Origin: Takakia lepidozioides
Lineage: Eukaryota > Streptophyta > Takakiopsida > Takakiales > Takakiaceae
Reading direction: 5' to 3'
Assembly: GCA_030704615.1 (NCBI GenBank)
Contig: CM060731.1
Location: 61,300,756 to 61,364,755, forward strand
DNA length: 64,000 bases
Part shown: piece by piece, positions 23,306-33,999 of the stretch
Layout of the letters: every line of letters begins with the position of its first letter
Numbering within the stretch: position 1 is the first letter of the stretch
Program-made: the position numbers and the translations under genes
The notes under the pieces: model-generated
What the model saw: only the letters and a program-made list of their open reading frames with translations
The model's database searches: none
Told to the model about the DNA's origin: nothing

Positions 23306-23737
23306 CTATCTCCCCCCCAATCCCTGAAAATAGCAATAACACCTTGATGCCAGGGAATCACTCCGTCCTGAGGTGTCGTAGATTGGCCCTTGCCAATCTG
23401 AACTCAACACAAACAGGCCTGCATCTTGTGTGTCATCCTCCACTCCTACGGGGGGCTCGCCAGTATCGATACGAGACAGGTGGTCCGCTACAAGGTGTTG
23501 CTTCCCCGGTTTGTAACTGATCGTGAAGGTGAATTCCATCAGTAGTAGTACTCACATCACTATCCGTCTTAAGAGAACCGGACGATTAACCAAGTAGACC
23601 AAGGCTTGGTGATCGACGTAGAAAACAAACTTGTTCGCCAATATGCAATGACGGAATTTTTGTACTGCATATATGATGGCCAACGCCTCCCACCAGCCAT
23701 TAACCCCAAGGACATGGCCATTCTGGCTGCCAGCCAT
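23306..23737 (-). pseudogene. Ty3/gypsy RNase H fragment
   Basis: Minus-strand reading gives EALAIIYAVQKFRHCILANK, FVFYVDHQALVYLVNRP and ISYKPGKQHLVADHLSRID, the RNase H domain of Ty3/gypsy polyproteins. A single TGA near 23549-23551 sits where the family has Trp (RW.LLL), in otherwise continuous frame. Neither the reverse transcriptase nor the integrase is attached. The fragment abuts a plus-strand LINE at about 23740. Confidence 0.8.
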
Positions 23738-24208
23738 TTAATTCAGTCCCTCTTCCATAGCAATTTGCCCCCCCTTCCCCCCACCTCCATCCAAAATCAG
23801 CGTTTGTCATTCTCTCCAAGAATGTTAAACCCTTCTGCAGCGGGTTCCCTTCGAAGGAGAGTTCTCGGATGTAGAGCTAGAGGAAGCCCTCAAAACACTT
23901 CAGAATAGCAAAACACCGGGACTGGATGGAACCCCAGTGGAATTTTACAATGCCGTATGAAAAGACATCATCAATGATTTTCTGCTCATGGCCAACTACA
24001 TATTCCAGGAACATAGAATGCCCAGCCAGTTATCTCAATGCATTATCATCCTCATCTTCAAGAAAGAGGACAGGACAAATATCGCCAACTACAGACCCAT
24101 AACCCTGCTCAACGTTGCCTACAAAATCATCGCAAAAGCCCTAGCTATTCGCCTGCAGCCCCATCTTCCAACCATCATTCGTCCGAGTCAGACATGATTT
24201 ATTAAAGG

Positions 24209-24830
24209 TGTCAGGGACGAGAACATGACTGAACACAAACAAGAGATCAGACTAGAGATACAAGACTAGACAAGAAGTCAAGGTCGGCGTGGCCGAATGC
24301 ACGATGAGTAAATAGGAATCAAGACGATTTTTATAACAATGAACAAGAGTACAAGATATTGAAACACGACTTGAATACTGGAATGCTGGAAACTGGACTG
24401 GGATACCAGATACTGGAAACTAGGCTAGAGTACTGGGAACTGGACTAGAGTACGCCAGTATATAGGAGGCGAGACTGGACACTCTTCAGTTTCGCCAACA
24501 CCAGTTCAAGCTACTCTTATTTCCAGTTTCCTCGAGAAGAGGTTTCTTGCTGGAGAAGTTTCCAAGATTAAACAAAGGTTTCTTGATGAAGAAGCTTCCT
24601 TAAACAAAAGAGGTATCTTGATGGAGAAGTTTCCTCCAAAAGAAACTTCCTGAGTAGTTTCCCAAGTTACTCTTGGTAATTTGGTAAACTCTCGGTAACT
24701 TGGTAAGTAATGGTAAATCATGATAGATCATGGTAAATCACGGTAAGTCATGGTAACTTTCGGAAACATGGTAACTTTATAACTTCTGGTATTTACTCCT
24801 GGTAAGTTCATCTGGGCTATGTCCGTGACA
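24209..24830. mobile_element. Solo LTR, 622 bp, with 5-bp target duplication
   Basis: The insert starts TGTCAGGGAC and ends GTCCGTGACA, giving the TG...CA ends of an LTR. AAAGG flanks it at 24204-24208 and 24831-24835. It interrupts the LINE-A reverse transcriptase between FIKG and RYILDN. A TATATA box lies near 24462 and several GGAACTGGACT-like direct repeats lie around 24400-24450. No internal coding region, so the element was lost by LTR-LTR recombination (inference). Confidence 0.85.
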
Positions 24831-25304
24831 AAAGGAAGATACATATTGGATAACCTTCTGCTCGCCCAGGAACTACCCTTCTATGCCAAAGAGACAAATC
24901 AAGCCATAGCCCTGTTCTTCCTAGACTTCGAGAATGCCTTCGATAGGGTAGAATGGTCATTTCTTTTAGGGGCCCTCCGCAGAATAGGCTTTCCGCAATT
25001 TTTCTGTGATCAGGTTAAAACCTTCCTCATGGGCTCTTCGAGTACAGTTCTCGTCAATGGGTATCTTTCTAAACCATTCTCCCTGCTTCATTCTGCTCGC
25101 CAGGGATGCCCTCTATCCCCCTTTTTATTTCTGATAGCAATAGACACTTTGGGCCCGGGGGGTGCACTCCTCATTAAATGTACCAGCCACGTGCGTGCAC
25201 AGGAGGGGGTATTTTAAACCCCCCCATGTACAACATTATACATACAGAGGGGGGTTTAAAACACCTTAAATATAATTTTACAGGAGGGGGTTGTTGAGTT
25301 TTTA

Positions 25305-25381
25305 GGGATAGTGTAGTGGTAAGAATGGCGATTCCGCCGTGATGCATCCCGACATCGAATAGTGTAATCGTCGTTTTGTAT

Positions 25382-25426
<45 letters not shown>
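25305..25426 (+). repeat. tRNA-like head followed by a run of 44 T (possible SINE)
   Basis: 25305-25370 resembles a tRNA gene: the A-box-like TAGTGTAGTGG at 25309-25319 and a degenerate B-box around CATCGAAT at 25353-25360. T44 follows at 25383-25426, then CT-rich sequence. Pol III-derived SINEs have such heads. The tail could also be an expanded terminator or an assembly-prone homopolymer. Confidence 0.4.
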
Positions 25427-25989
25427 CGCTCCACGATCTTTCTCCCCTGACCTCCCGCGGCTTTCTCTTTTCTTTCTCCTCCTCTCCCGCGTTCGCCTTC
25501 CCTTCCGCGGGCTTTCTCTTTTTCCTCCTCTCCTCTCCCCTCCTCTCCACAGGGCATGGTAGGACAATGTGGTGAGGGCACCAGAATGTGGTGAGGGCAC
25601 TGACTTGGGAGAAGGTTTGAGGTTGTGATGTATGTAGAGGGCAGGAATCGAAGGGGATGAAGTAAGTGCGCGGGAATGTGGGGCAGGCCTGGGCTGATCG
25701 GTGATGATATGCGGGTGTGGTGGCGGATTGTTGTGCAGCAATGACAGGAGGACATGGGCATCAAGATTCCCAGTCATCAGAGGTAATGAGCACATTAGGC
25801 CTATTTTCTTTCCTAATAATGATTGGCGTGACACAATGGTTGTACTCACTGTATCAGGCCTATTCTCATCCTTATTGAATCCAAACAGCCAGAGGGACAA
25901 GATGCCCCTAAGTGTACAGAACTTGAACGTCCTGAATCTGAAGGATTTGGTACTCAAGAGTTTACACAATACGAGCAAAATCTACACAT

Positions 25990-28571
25990 GGGGTAACTGT
26001 CCCCCCTTTGCAGAACGGTTGGGCGTCCAGGAGCAATCCCAAGCTACCTAGACGACAAACAATTCACATGCAAAGGGCTGGCTTGCGGCTGGCCACTTTC
26101 AACTTCTCAGGGCTTACTAACCAAAGGAAACAACTCGAAGTGGGACAAGTCCTTCGGACTAATGATATTCATATCTGTGCTGGGCAAGAAACATGGGAAA
26201 CTTCGGATAAACTGGTTGGAGATGTCAATGGTTATAAATGGGCAGGTAGGATGTGTACTCTCAAGGCAGCCTCTGCCAAACGCGGTCAAAAAGGGGTTGG
26301 ATTCTTTGTCCGTGATTTCTTGTTTGATAATTGTGAAATTATCAACAAGGGTTTGAGGTACGAACATAATATCTGGCTAAAACTGAATATGAAGGGCGAC
26401 ATGAGTACGAAGGACCTCTTTGTGGGTTGTGTTTACATGCCCACAGAGGGGACCCTTAGTGCTGACGCAGACAAAGCCTTCGAAGATGTAAAGCTGGACT
26501 GTGCTTCGTTCCTTGCCAAAGGTCAGGTAGTGCTATTGGGTGACTTCAATGCCCGGGTGGGCAAAGGGCTCCATCAGGACGATATCATTGGGCCTTTTGG
26601 TGAGGATGAGCCCTCTATAAATAGTGCTGCAATTTGAAAACCAACAGAGAATTGTGGGCGAGGTACTATCAGCTCCGGAAAGATATCAATCAGCTTGTTA
26701 GGTCTCAGAAGAAATTATACTGGGATAAGTTATACAGTGAAATAAACTCAAACCACCATGGTGGTAATGACAAGAAATTATGGTTGGCCCTTCAACGTTT
26801 GTACAAGCCTAAAAACGGTCAGCAAGTACAAGCGCTGAAGACTACTAAAGGTGCAGTGGTGACTTCATCGGTTGACATTGTCAAAACCTTTGAAAATCAC
26901 TACAGTATCCTTGGCAGAACTTCTAGGTCTAACAGTGAGGGGTCTTCTGCTGAATGGAGGGACACAGTTGGAAAAATTGTTCCTATGATTCAAAACAGCC
27001 CTGATGAACTGGAGTATATTTCAATTGCTTATAACGCTCCCATTAGTTCTTCTGAGATTGTGGAAACAATTGAACATTTAAATGGATATAAAGCTGGTGG
27101 ACCTGATGGTATTGTCAACGAGCTTATCAAGCACGGTGGCGATCCCATGATAGAGGCCCTAGTTCTCCTCTTTAACCTTATCTGGAAGACTGAAATGATC
27201 CCCTTTCGCTGGCGACAGGGGTCATTGTCAGTCTATACAAGAAGGGTGACAGAGAAGAACCGGGGAAACTACCGTGGCATCACACTCAGGAGTTGATTAA
27301 TTGCGCGAAGAGATACTTTGATCTTTGGGGGCTAGAGGCTAATGTCAGCAAATGTGCAGTGGTAGCATTCAACGACAGAGGAGAGGGAGGAAGTGATCTT
27401 AAGTGGCAGTGGGGTAGCCAAGAGATCCCGGTCCTCCTTTCCTACACTTACCTGGGCGTTGAGTTTTCCTCCAATTGTAATTGGGATGCACATATCCGGA
27501 AAGTTGTTCGAACTGGCAAGGGCAAAGCTTTGGGGCTCACTAAATTTTTCCACTGCAGAGGGGTCATCTCTGAGGTTAAGAAAACCATGCTTTGTCGCGT
27601 TATTAGACCTGCCTTGGAGTACGGATCTGCTATATGGGTTGATAACTCCAACCAGGCTAAGTCTCTAGAATCCATTCAAGTGGGGGTGCTTAAGGAGTGT
27701 ATGTCAGCATGCTCCAAAACAGCCAATGTGGCTGTTCGGGGTGAGTTTGGCATTCCATCCTTAAGCTCCCGACGAGATGAATTCAAGGTCAGATGGTGGG
27801 GTCAGCTGCAACATATGCCCAACACCAGATATCCTAAGTTGATTGACTCTATATCTTGGAAACAGGACCGCCCTGTCAAACAGGCTAAGTCCTGGCAGAA
27901 GAGAGTAGAAAAGATTCTCAAGGACCTGGACCTGGATCCGCAAGTCTTGACCCTGCTGGATAAATCTGCCTTAGAGGCTGTAGTGTCTGAGGCCATGTCT
28001 ATTGCCATGAGATTGTCTGATGAAAATGAAGTTAGGCAAAGAACTTCCCTGAACTTGTTTCCAGTCAGTGACATGGGGGTGGACATCTTGGATGACCTCA
28101 AGGGTCTACCCACTCTCGGCACTAGACTGAAATTTAAACTCAGGGCAGGAAGCCTACCTTTGAACAGCAAACAGAAGCAGAGAGGAAAGGGAGAGTGCAA
28201 TTGTCCGTTGTGTGGGCAATCTGAAGACAGTATTCATTTTCTGATAGGCTGTCCGGGTTCTCTCACCAAAGAGAGGCTCTCTTCAATTCTATCAAGGGAA
28301 TTGTGCCTGTACCCTGTTTACCAACTTTGAAAGTCTCGAGGCTGAGCCAAAAGCCCAAGCCCTCCTGAGGCCTAGTTTTTGGGCAAATCACACACAGCAG
28401 ATTGATGCTTGTGTGAATGGTTTTCTAGAGGATATCTGAAAATCCCGGATTAATTCCTTATACGATGGTAAGTCTTACTACCAACGTCAGCCCTGTTCCT
28501 TTTGTTCCCACTGAAACTGGGCGGCGGGGTCAATGGCCACAAGGCTACGGCAAACAACGTCTTATGAGTAC
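25990..28571 (+). mobile_element. LINE-B, internally deleted non-LTR retrotransposon
   Basis: Coding blocks: an endonuclease/exonuclease/phosphatase domain at 26038-26630 (ATFNFSGLTNQRKQ, QETWE, LLGDFNARVG); an N-terminal reverse transcriptase block at 26640-27290 (GGPDGIVNELIK, GNYRGITLRS); and a C-terminal block at 27293-28330 (LSYTYLGVEFSSNCNWD, and CNCPLCGQSEDSIHFLIGCP as a CCHC-like zinc site). The endonuclease ends early at 26637, and the whole catalytic core between GNYRGITL and the C-terminal block, including the YADD region, is missing. The 3' region (to CTTATGAGTACA near 28571) is shared with tails at 35690-35865 and 38020-39010. It lies inside the inverted-repeat element. Confidence 0.8.
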
Positions 28572-28944
28572 AATCTCATCCTTATCATCCCTCGCCTTTT
28601 GGAAAATTCCAGCCATAATTGAAGGGCAATTGGTTGTTGTACTTAACTGCACGAATGTTCCCCTTTCTGTTGGAATGAGCCGCACGTCCTTCCATGCTGA
28701 CATACCCTTTCTTCTTCCTGCAGGATCCTTGCCCAGCCCTGTTATTTCTATCATTTGTGCCATCATCTTGGCGTTTCCACAGCCTCCTCATTGCCAGTGA
28801 AGTGTTTCTTTCTCTTCCCTTTGTTTAAAGACACTCCAACTGTTAGCTGCAGTACCCTTCGCTGATTTCTTATTGCCTTGACCTCATGTATGTTTTCAAT
28901 CATGTTTGAAGGGTGATCACTTGCTGCCATATGCATGACATGTG

Positions 28945-29758
28945 CATGGAAGAGGAGGGTAATGATGTCAATGCCATAGATTCTATTTGTCCTCTTAATG
29001 CAGACACACATATTCAAAATGAGGTCGTGGAAGATGAATTGGTGTGCGGCTTCGAATTCAATGGAGGATGTTTTGAGCCAACCTTTGGATGATCATGCGG
29101 AAAGAGGTATTGTTCAAAGTGATTGAGACATACTCTGGATGTTGTCATTGATGAGTTTGAACAAGAGAAAGATGGATCGAAGGCAGTGGTTCCATTTGTC
29201 AAAGTTGACGGGAAGACCATATTCAAAAAGCACTTTGGTTAGCCAACTCAATGGCAACCCTACTCTATCCAAGATAGATTGACACGAGTAAGAAGTGCAT
29301 CGATGTTGTTTTGCCGAGGGGAAAAACAAACCAACTACCAGCAACAAAGCCACGAGCTTGGGATGGGTTCGGATTGTGCTGTATTTTTTGTTGATGGGGA
29401 GACTGCGATCCAAACTACAAACAGGAAAGGTAGACCAGGGAAAACCTGCAGAGGAGCAACCAAAGGCACTTGGTATTTGGGCAGGGTTCAAAGAATGCGG
29501 AAGAAAATCAATAAGCGGTTTGTAGAATGTAGGGATTCTGTTGATTTATTGGAGCATCCTTCTCATATGGAGATTGGGTTAGCATGGTACCAAAAAATTC
29601 GAGGAGGGGTCTATACGTACGATTTGACGGATAACATGATGGTTGATTTGGATTCCATTATCGCGTTAGCATGTTTAAAGTACAATGTCAAGTCAAACAC
29701 ATATGTTCTTGATGCAAATGACCGAAAAGTCTTAGACAACTTTATCAAAGGCAAATAA
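28945..29758 (+). pseudogene. Unrecognised ORF of the inverted-repeat element
   Basis: Coding-like blocks run to the stop at 29756. An acidic block near 28950-29090 is followed by VPFVKVDGKTIFK and STLV.QLNGNPTLSKDRLTRV in neighbouring frames. A long C-terminal block then reads GTWYLGRVQRMRKKINKRF, DLLEHP, YTYDLTDNMMVDLDSIIALA and YVLDANDRKVLDNFI. I cannot name the family and no DDE triad is evident. By position it is the 3' part of the element's own gene, perhaps a transposase or accessory protein (inference). Frame changes near 29090, 29240 and 29300 show that it is broken. Confidence 0.5.
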
Positions 29759-30399
29759 TTTTTTTAATTAATTTGTTAGATTTTATTATGTTTTTAAATA
29801 AATAAATTCGATATAATATAAAAAACATACATATACATATTGGAGGGTTATTTTTAATGATGAAAAATGAGAATATACATACAGAAAGGGGTACTTTTCA
29901 AAAATTGTAAATTTTTGTATATTTACAGGAGGGGATTTTATAATCTTCAAAAAGTATGTACAGAGGGGGTATAAATTATCCAAGGACCCGTATACAGGGG
30001 GTTTTTTTATTAGGCGACGAACGCACATGATACGCACAGTTTATAAAGAGTGCAACCCCCGGGACTTTGGGTCACATGTTGCAGGCTGATAGGATCATCC
30101 ATGGACTCAACATAACCAACCATATAACCCAACAACCAGCCTATCATAGATAGAATCCATGTTGCAGATGAAACCTTATTGGCCCTGCAAGCATCGAAAG
30201 CCAATTGGACAGAGCCTTCCTTACCCTTCAAAACTTCTGTATGGCCTCCGGTTTTAAGGTAAACTGGAGCAAAACTTATGCCCTGCTTGTGGGAGACAAA
30301 ACTCTTTCGGCTTAAATACGTGTTTAAGGCACCAGGCCTTGATAGTTCGAACTATACTCTGAAGAGTAGCAGGATCCCCCCTTTACTGACTACAGTGTA

Positions 30400-30500
30400 T
30401 GTGCCTTATGGTGTAATTGAGGGTTTTAATTTTTTCCCCTCTAATAATCAGAATAAAGTTTCCAGGGCCTCATCCCTGTTCATTTTTAAAAATAAAAAAG
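30400..30500 (+). mobile_element. LINE-A 3' end
   Basis: AGTTTCCAGGGCCTCATCCC followed by an A-rich tail, matching 21590-21715. It closes the LINE-A copy whose ORF2 ends near 30310. Confidence 0.6.
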
Positions 30501-33109
30501 AAATATCTCTTTGGGTTCCTTCCTCAGTCAGGGGTGTATATGACTCATCTTGGTTTGGGTTCTTTTTCCCCCCTCCTCGAATGGTATAAAGGAAATTGAA
30601 TAAAAAATAAATATAGTTATTCCTATTTTGGTCAATAATAATATTTTTTATTTTTTATTTTTTTAGGAAAGGAATTTTTGTTTATTATTGAACAAAAGAG
30701 GAATAACTATATTTATTTTTTCTCTTGGTCATAAATTCCCAAGCTTCCATCATTAACTAATCATTGTGGATGGGCCCAATGGCCCCCAGACCAATGAACC
30801 AGGGTTTTTTTTCTTGGCGAATTTTCGCCAAATTTCGACGTTAAAAAAAAAGGAATATTCAAATTCCCTGTTTTTTCATGGATGAAATCGCCAAATTTCT
30901 CCAAATGAAAAAAAAATTATGGATGAAATCGCCAAATATGGATGATATAATGTACGGACATGGATGATTCTGTCCAAATTTCAATGGATGAACAAAATGT
31001 ATGGCTATTTTTTGCCAAACTCTGTAGCCACTTGCGCTTTTTTTCAAATTCAAGAAAAAAACACTGCCATGAACTCCAGCAAAGCATAGAAGGGAGGGAA
31101 TAGTGGGGAGAGCGTGAATGCCATTGGTCACATGTTGCGAGCACGTAGTTATGCATGTTACAAAGTGCTTACAAGAATTCGAGCACGTCAAGGTTGCACA
31201 TGAATATGCCGCCTCCAGCATCCCATCTCTGGGGGGAAGCATATTAATTTGCCTGGGAATAATCTGTCGGGAGCGCTTAGTGGTGAGCGGAGTTGGGTAT
31301 TAATAGTGTAAGTTATGCTGCGCCCATGATGCCAGTGTTTGTGAATAGTCATTTACGGAGAGTGCATGTGGATGCTGCTAAGGTCTATCATATTCCTTTA
31401 TGTTTTTGGTAGATTCTGGTGTCGGTGTGTTTCTGTATTCTCCATCTCCGTGCTCTCATCCTTCAAGTGTCTTAGATCACATTCTTTCACTTGAGTGCGT
31501 GCATAGATCGCTTGAGCAGTGAGTATATGCATCCCCAACTCTGCGAAGCAGGGATTCAACTGGTGTGTACGTGTGGGTTGTTGTGGTCGTGAATTAGACG
31601 GCTTAGCATCCACTGCCCCCTCGCCCTACCGCCTCCTTCCCTGCGTGTGCACTGCTGCTGCTGGACTTGTTGCTTGTGCTTGCTGGACGCCCTGGAATTT
31701 GTTGATGTGCAGTGGAGATTGACACTGGGAAAAGGCATGAGCAAATGCAGACTCCCCCAAATGTGAAGTGTGTGTGACGGGGTACACTGGCGTCTCCATT
31801 GATGCATGGAAGGAGGGTTCCATCCATGGGGTAGAAAAAGGGGGAACTCCATCCAGCTGGTTACTTGCATTGAACAAGAGAGATCTTCAGAAGGACTAAA
31901 GTTAACATACCCAGATCCTATCAACAAATCTGTGTGATGAGAAAGAGACTGGGAGGGGGCCAGGAGCAGCAGAGGGAGGACTCGCTGGAGGAAACACACC
32001 CGTGAGTAAATCAAAGCCAGCTGCACCATAAGGAAAATGAAAGTGTTTGCTAGCTGGGTGAAATCCCATTGAAACACTGCTCAAACTGGCCATAGATGGT
32101 TGGAGGTCCCAAAGCGAGCCTTGTGAATAAGGCTCCTTGGAGGTTGAGCCCTCCAAGAGATGGCCCAATCCTGTAGGGAGTGGAGAACCAAATGAGGTGT
32201 TGTCAACATCTCCAAAATCGATCAATGGTGGCATAGAAGAGGACTGACTTACTGTCCCTGCTTTGTGGCCTGTCTGGGTTGATCGGATGCATGATGTTGC
32301 CGTTGCAAGGTCATTAATTGTATTATAAGCCAATGTAGCCCACCCAATTCAATTCTGCTGCAGGTTTACCACCTCAGCTCACCATGCATCAAACTGTTTC
32401 AGAGATATAGCAAAATTGGAAGATAGCATATGTATTCTGTTCAGCTTGCAGCCTCTGGATACAGTACATTGCTCTGCCCAGGTATGAGCATTGCAGGTTC
32501 ATTTCTTTGTGACAAAAGTTTATTGTATCTAGAATCGAACTGCAGTCTCTAGACACTAGTGATCCCAATGGATAATCTCTATTATGTAATAAAAAGGTTG
32601 CTCCCAAAAGATACCTAGAAGCTAGTAAATGAATGGATCCCCATTCAGAAACGCCCAGTGTATTACTGCGCACGAACTCCAGAGATCGAAGCTCCATAAA
32701 TGGGTGGCAGAGGCTGAGACTCAGGTCTATCAAAAAATTATATGCCCCCAGATGGGGTTCCAAGAACCTCGTCCAGTGAAGTACGAAGTACTGTGAGGCA
32801 ACAATAGGGCCTGTAGGCATTAGAAAGAAAATGTCAACACACTTGGACTGTCATAAGTAGTTCCAAGATCTTGGAATTTTTAAAACTGAAATTTAAAGAA
32901 TCGAGAGGGATATCTCATGATTGGATTGGACCGATTGGGCCATTGATAATGGCTTGCAGGAAGGCCGCCCTCCATATCTTTGTCGTTGGCAACATTGGCG
33001 ACCAGGAGGCCCTGACATTTGAAGCGCAGTCTGTGGTGCAGTTTTAGATCTTACTGAACACTTTTGAAGCGCCTGGACAAGACAAGTTCATCTGAGGCAA
33101 AACCTGGGA
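30501..33109. other. Gene-poor stretch with one doubtful exon
   Basis: AT-rich to 31100, with the repeated phrase GGATGAAATCGCCAAAT at about 30880-30950. A minus-strand open stretch at 31916-32330 is Ser/Pro-rich (PLIDFGDVDNTSFGSPLP) and ends at a good GG|GTATGT donor, but no homologue comes to mind and no clean acceptor is seen. Confidence 0.35.
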
Positions 33110-33529
33110 ATGACCTACAGCTATGACTCATCTCCGGCAGGTACAGGTAGCTCGAGACAGGACCGTCTGGTTGACAACGACGATTCCTGTCTATACACAG
33201 ACTGGTTTCACGGCACTGATGATGTTGGCGACCCAAACCGAAGATCAATCCAAAATTCCCCTCTGCCAATTATTATCGAAGAGCCGTCGAGCATGGGCGA
33301 CGATATTTGGCAAGAGCTGAACCTGCCCCACCATAACGATGAGCGGGTTTCAGATACCCACATGGCCGATACTTCTTACTGTATCGCCGAGGCTGTGAGC
33401 AACTTTACTTCAGGCGGGACGCAGCTCCAAGAGAAGGTAGTCTCGCCACCTCGGGACAAGTTAATGAGTGTGATAGGCATACATTGGTGGGATATAGGAG
33501 TGGAAACATTCATACAGCCGTCGCAGAGA
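33110..33529 (+). CDS. Possible 5' exon of the GRAS gene
   Basis: An ATG-initiated stretch of 140 codons with acidic, Ser-rich composition (DDIWQELNLPHHNDERV), ending at AAAG|GTGAGG. GRAS proteins have variable, disordered N-termini of this kind. The join to the GRAS block at 34000 is not resolved, and the short ORF could be non-functional. Confidence 0.35.
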
Positions 33530-33999
33530 AAGGTGAGGGTTCGACAACGCAAACTTGGTGAATCGCTTGGGTTATAATTCTGCTAGACATACTAGGCTGG
33601 GTCATGGACAATTTCAGTCTCTTAGACTAGATGAGGAGAACAATCAGCTTACATATCCTGACTTACGGCGAGAGTCAGTCGCTGAGCCGGCATTAATGGA
33701 AACCGAATTATAATCTATGGACTGTTGATCTGCGACACTCAAGAAGTAGCTTCCCAGGGCGTTCCAATTACTAGCTAGCAGCCTTGGAGGCCTGTCTCCT
33801 GCACGCAAGCAGGCGCAGCGAGAATCTCACAGCAATAGGCCAGAGATGCCAGGTCAAATTATCTCCTTAAGGATAGGGTGGCCTTCTCTTCCCTCATATA
33901 TATTGCAGCATCCAGTCAGCTAGTCACGAGTGAATGTGAGAAAGCAGGCCACTCTAGATTGCACATGTCAGACCAAGGATCGGCAGCTGGGGAGCTGAC

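Larger units (their letters stand above)
25154..30063. mobile_element. 4.9-kb terminal-inverted-repeat element with 8-bp target duplication
   Basis: The left end CCCGGGGGGTGCACTC (25154-25169) and right end GAGTGCAACCCCCGGG (30048-30063) are inverted repeats matching at 15 of 16 positions, with weaker inverted similarity for about 30 bp further inward. ACTTTGGG is duplicated at 25146-25153 and 30064-30071. Both subterminal regions carry direct copies of a motif like TACAGAGGGGGTT: near 25200, 25238, 25282 on the left and 29880, 29927, 29962, 29993 on the right. The 8-bp duplication suits the hAT, P, Zisupton or Novosib groups, but the ends match none that I know. It contains LINE-B and an unrecognised ORF. 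Confidence 0.85.
23745..30310 (+). pseudogene. LINE-A ORF2 (reverse transcriptase), split by two insertions
   Basis: An L1-like reverse transcriptase is spread over three pieces: 23745-24208, 24831-25153 and 30064-30310. Motifs in order: LQNSKTPGLDGTPVEFYNAV, NYRPITLLNVAYKIIAKALA, FLDFENAFDRVEW, ARQGCPLSPFLFLIAIDTLG, then after the second insertion HMLQADRIIHGL and VADETLLALQASKANWTE. Removing the inserts and one copy of each target duplication restores the reading frame at both joints. The catalytic FADD box reads VADE, and there are internal stops (TGA at 23957, TGA near 24195, TAG and a frameshift near 30150-30210), so the element is dead. The 3' end follows at 30400-30500. Confidence 0.8.

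Noticed and set aside
23306-25160. One intact retrotransposon covering 23.3-25.2 kb
   Set aside because: The left part is gypsy RNase H on the minus strand and the right part is a LINE on the plus strand, with a solo LTR inserted.
25174-25978. Long minus-strand ORFs with poly-Lys
   Set aside because: The Lys run is the translation of the T44 tract and the flanks are CT-rich; no domain pattern.
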